This document shows, in pieces, positions 5,973 through 7,626 of a DNA stretch of 7,626 nt. The DNA is from Acholeplasmataceae bacterium. Lineage in GTDB: Bacteria; Bacillota_I; Bacilli_A; ML615J-28; CAG-698. Under the pieces are notes generated by a model. That model did no database searches. It was not told where the DNA came from and saw nothing but the letters and a program-made list of their open reading frames with translations. Numbering within the stretch: position 1 is the stretch's first letter; each line of letters opens with the position of its first letter. The DNA lies in contig DUVT01000089.1 of NCBI GenBank assembly GCA_012840905.1, positions 1 through 7,626 on the forward strand, in the 5' to 3' direction. Position numbers and translations under genes: made by a program.

Positions 5973-7496
5973 ATGAGTAAATCATTAGTAAAACAAGAAT
6001 GGTTAGCTGAAGCTGAATATCTAGAAAAACCACTTTTTGATACAGTTGATGAAAATATAAAATATATTAAATCAATTATGGGTGAAAGTTTTGACTTAGT
6101 CACAAGAACACTTGAAATTAGTAATGAACATCAAGTAATCAAGATTGGACTTATATTGATGGAAGGTTTGTCTGATTCTCATTTTGTAAATAATATAGTT
6201 CTGAGAACAATGACAGAACATTATTCAAATTTAAATGAGAAAATTAAAAGCAAACAAATAATCAAATTTTTCCACCACTCATTATTAACATTATCCAATG
6301 TTAATGTTGCAAATACATATGGTTATTTGATTAATAATTTACTAAATGGTGATACCATAATTTTAATTGATGGTGAAACTGAGTTTTTTTATGTTAGTAC
6401 AAAAGGTTTTAAAGAACGTTCAATTGAAGCACCTACTAATGATATAAGTGTTAAAGGTAGTAAAGAATCTTTCACAGAAAATCTCGCAACTAATGTTTCA
6501 TTGTTAAGAAGAAGAATGCGTAATCCTAATCTATGGATAAAGAGATTAGTAGTAGGGAAGAAAACAAATTGTAATATTGCAATTGTTTATATTAAAGGTG
6601 TAACTGATGAGAGTTTAATTAAAGAAGTTGAAAATAGATTAAATCGCCAAGAGATTGAAAGCGTAGTTGATTCTTCTTACATAAAACATTATTTGAAAGA
6701 GACAAAACATTCAATTTTTCCATTAATGTATGATACAGAAAGACCAGATACTGTAATTGGAAATTTAAATGAAGGAAGATTTGCGATTATTGTTGATGGA
6801 TCTCCTTTTGTTTTAATAGCGCCTTGTACATTTTTCCATTTCCTTTCGTCTATTGAAGACTATTATAATAAGTCTTTTGTTGGGAGTGCATTTCGCATAA
6901 TTCGCTATATAGCAGTAGTATTGGCATTATTACTACCAGGATTTTATATGTGTATTGTAAAGTTTAATTCTGAATTACTTCCGATAAACTTGATGTATAG
7001 TATTACAGGACAACGATCGAATGTTCCTCTACCTTCAGACCTTGAAATAATATTAACTTTATTTGCATTTGATTTACTTACAGAAGCTGGAACCCGGATG
7101 CCTATTTCAGTCGGTACTGCACTTTCATTTGTTGGTGCGATAGTTATAGGACAAGCTGCTGTTGAAGCAAACTTGATTTCTTCGATGATGTTGATAGTTG
7201 TTGCAGTAAACGGGATTGGTAATCTTACAATTCCAAACTATGATATGAGTTTGACTATAAAATTTTTTAGATATTTTATTTTACTGTTTTCACTATCATT
7301 TGGGCTTTTAGGGTTTACAGTATCTAGTTTTTTACTATTAATTCATTTAATTAGTTTAAGGAGTTTTGGAAAACCATATTTATATCCACTTGCACCATTA
7401 ACAACTGCAGGATTTTGGGATTCAATTATTATTGCGCCATTGGGTAAACTTTTGAAGCGAAAAAATAAGGAGAAATTACAAAATGAAAAAAATTAA
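5973..7496 (+). CDS. gerAA: Spore germinant receptor A subunit (GerA family)
   Basis: This is an inner-membrane subunit of the spore germinant receptor, which together with B and C subunits senses nutrients and triggers germination. The 507 residues match the family (about 480-540). The N-terminal soluble domain (about 1-265) contains the conserved GSKESFTENL (162-171) and LLRRRMRNPNL (177-187), then DTERPD (254-259). The membrane half starts with EGRFAIIVDGSPFVLIAP (267-284) and FFHFLSSIEDYY. Hydrophobic segments follow near 308-328, 355-369, 382-398, 401-417 and 431-460. The family-typical EAGTRMP (371-377) and GQAAVEANLISSMM (393-406) are present, as are the C-terminal GKPYLYPLAP (466-475) and a basic tail. 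No signal peptide is expected. Being followed by a GerC lipoprotein, it is a receptor subunit and not the related SpoVAF. Which receptor class it belongs to (GerA, GerB or GerK type) cannot be told from sequence alone. Confidence 0.95.
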   Translation: MSKSLVKQEWLAEAEYLEKPLFDTVDENIKYIKSIMGESFDLVTRTLEISNEHQVIKIGLILMEGLSDSHFVNNIVLRTMTEHYSNLNEKIKSKQIIKFFHHSLLTLSNVNVANTYGYLINNLLNGDTIILIDGETEFFYVSTKGFKERSIEAPTNDISVKGSKESFTENLATNVSLLRRRMRNPNLWIKRLVVGKKTNCNIAIVYIKGVTDESLIKEVENRLNRQEIESVVDSSYIKHYLKETKHSIFPLMYDTERPDTVIGNLNEGRFAIIVDGSPFVLIAPCTFFHFLSSIEDYYNKSFVGSAFRIIRYIAVVLALLLPGFYMCIVKFNSELLPINLMYSITGQRSNVPLPSDLEIILTLFAFDLLTEAGTRMPISVGTALSFVGAIVIGQAAVEANLISSMMLIVVAVNGIGNLTIPNYDMSLTIKFFRYFILLFSLSFGLLGFTVSSFLLLIHLISLRSFGKPYLYPLAPLTTAGFWDSIIIAPLGKLLKRKNKEKLQNEKN

Positions 7497-7626
7497 AGTT
7501 TTAATCCTTTTGTTTTTAGCTTTTTTTGGTTTAGTTGCTTGTGGGAAGCAAGACATAAACCAATTAGTTTTAGTAAGTGCAATTGGTTTTGATAAGGATG
7601 AAGAAGCCGGCGGCTTTAAAATGATA
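7483..7626 (+). CDS. gerAC: Spore germinant receptor lipoprotein (GerC family), 3'-truncated
   Basis: Only the first 48 codons are in the window. The protein begins with a classic lipoprotein signal peptide: basic MKKIK, a hydrophobic core ILLFLAFFGL and the lipobox LVAC with Cys20 followed by Gly. The mature start, QLVLVSAIGFDKDEEAGGFKM, fits the GerC N-terminus, where members show a strand of the form 'lxxVxAIGiDkd.dG.y'. The C subunit is lipid-anchored to the outer face of the spore inner membrane. Many GerC proteins have a Trp just after the lipid cysteine (GCWD...), which is absent here (CGKQD). TAAGGAG at 7466-7472, 10 bases before the ATG, is a good ribosome binding site. The gene overlaps the A subunit gene by 14 bases, pointing to co-translation. 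The order A-C without an intervening B gene resembles some gerK-type operons. Confidence 0.88.
   Translation, partial: MKKIKVLILLFLAFFGLVACGKQDINQLVLVSAIGFDKDEEAGGFKMI

Noticed and set aside
5888..6103. Minus-strand open frame over the ger leader
   Set aside because: It crosses the terminator and ribosome binding site of the plus-strand gene and has no domain; the hydrophobic tail comes from AT-rich leader DNA.
1..7626. Use of genetic code 4 (TGA as Trp)
   Set aside because: All Trp codons at conserved positions are TGG and no gene contains an in-frame TGA, which would be unlikely in an AT-rich code-4 genome.

Overview
The window is AT-rich (roughly 30% GC by eye), entirely plus-strand, and ordinary in organisation. 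It suggests a low-GC, endospore-forming Bacillota. The evidence is a bacterial V-type (A/V) ATPase very close to the Enterococcus hirae Ntp subunits, a GerA-family spore germinant receptor, AGGTGG/AAGGAG-type ribosome binding sites, and a tRNA with an encoded CCA end. All Trp codons in the recognised genes are TGG and no reading frame is broken by TGA, so the standard bacterial code (table 11) fits. Genus cannot be assigned from this window; relatives of Erysipelotrichia, Turicibacter, Haloplasma or Clostridia are all plausible.

Positions 1-5571 hold the distal part of a V-type ATPase operon in the order E-C-F-A-B-D. E is cut by the window edge. The genes are packed with gaps of 1-20 bases, and A and B overlap by 8 bases. 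Subunits A (catalytic) and B (non-catalytic, carrying the arginine finger) form the A3B3 head. D and F form the central rotor shaft. C couples the shaft to the membrane c-ring, and E is a peripheral stator stalk subunit. The membrane subunits I and K would be expected upstream, outside the window, so H+ versus Na+ specificity cannot be judged here. The operon closes with a strong hairpin terminator that begins inside the D stop codon.

Positions 5572-5972 are non-coding apart from a tRNA-Leu(UAG) gene with its own promoter. A weak and then a strong terminator-like hairpin follow it. After these comes a short leader with a sigma-G-like promoter match, an inverted repeat and a spaced direct repeat.

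Positions 5973-7626 begin a germinant-receptor operon. A complete GerA-family A subunit is followed, with a 14-base overlap, by the first 48 codons of a GerC-family lipoprotein cut by the window end. The B subunit (permease-like) does not lie between them, so the order is A-C, with B presumably further on. I see no mobile element, CRISPR array or clearly new system. The points worth a second look are regulatory (start-codon context of subunit A, the ger leader) and the absence of TGA stops.
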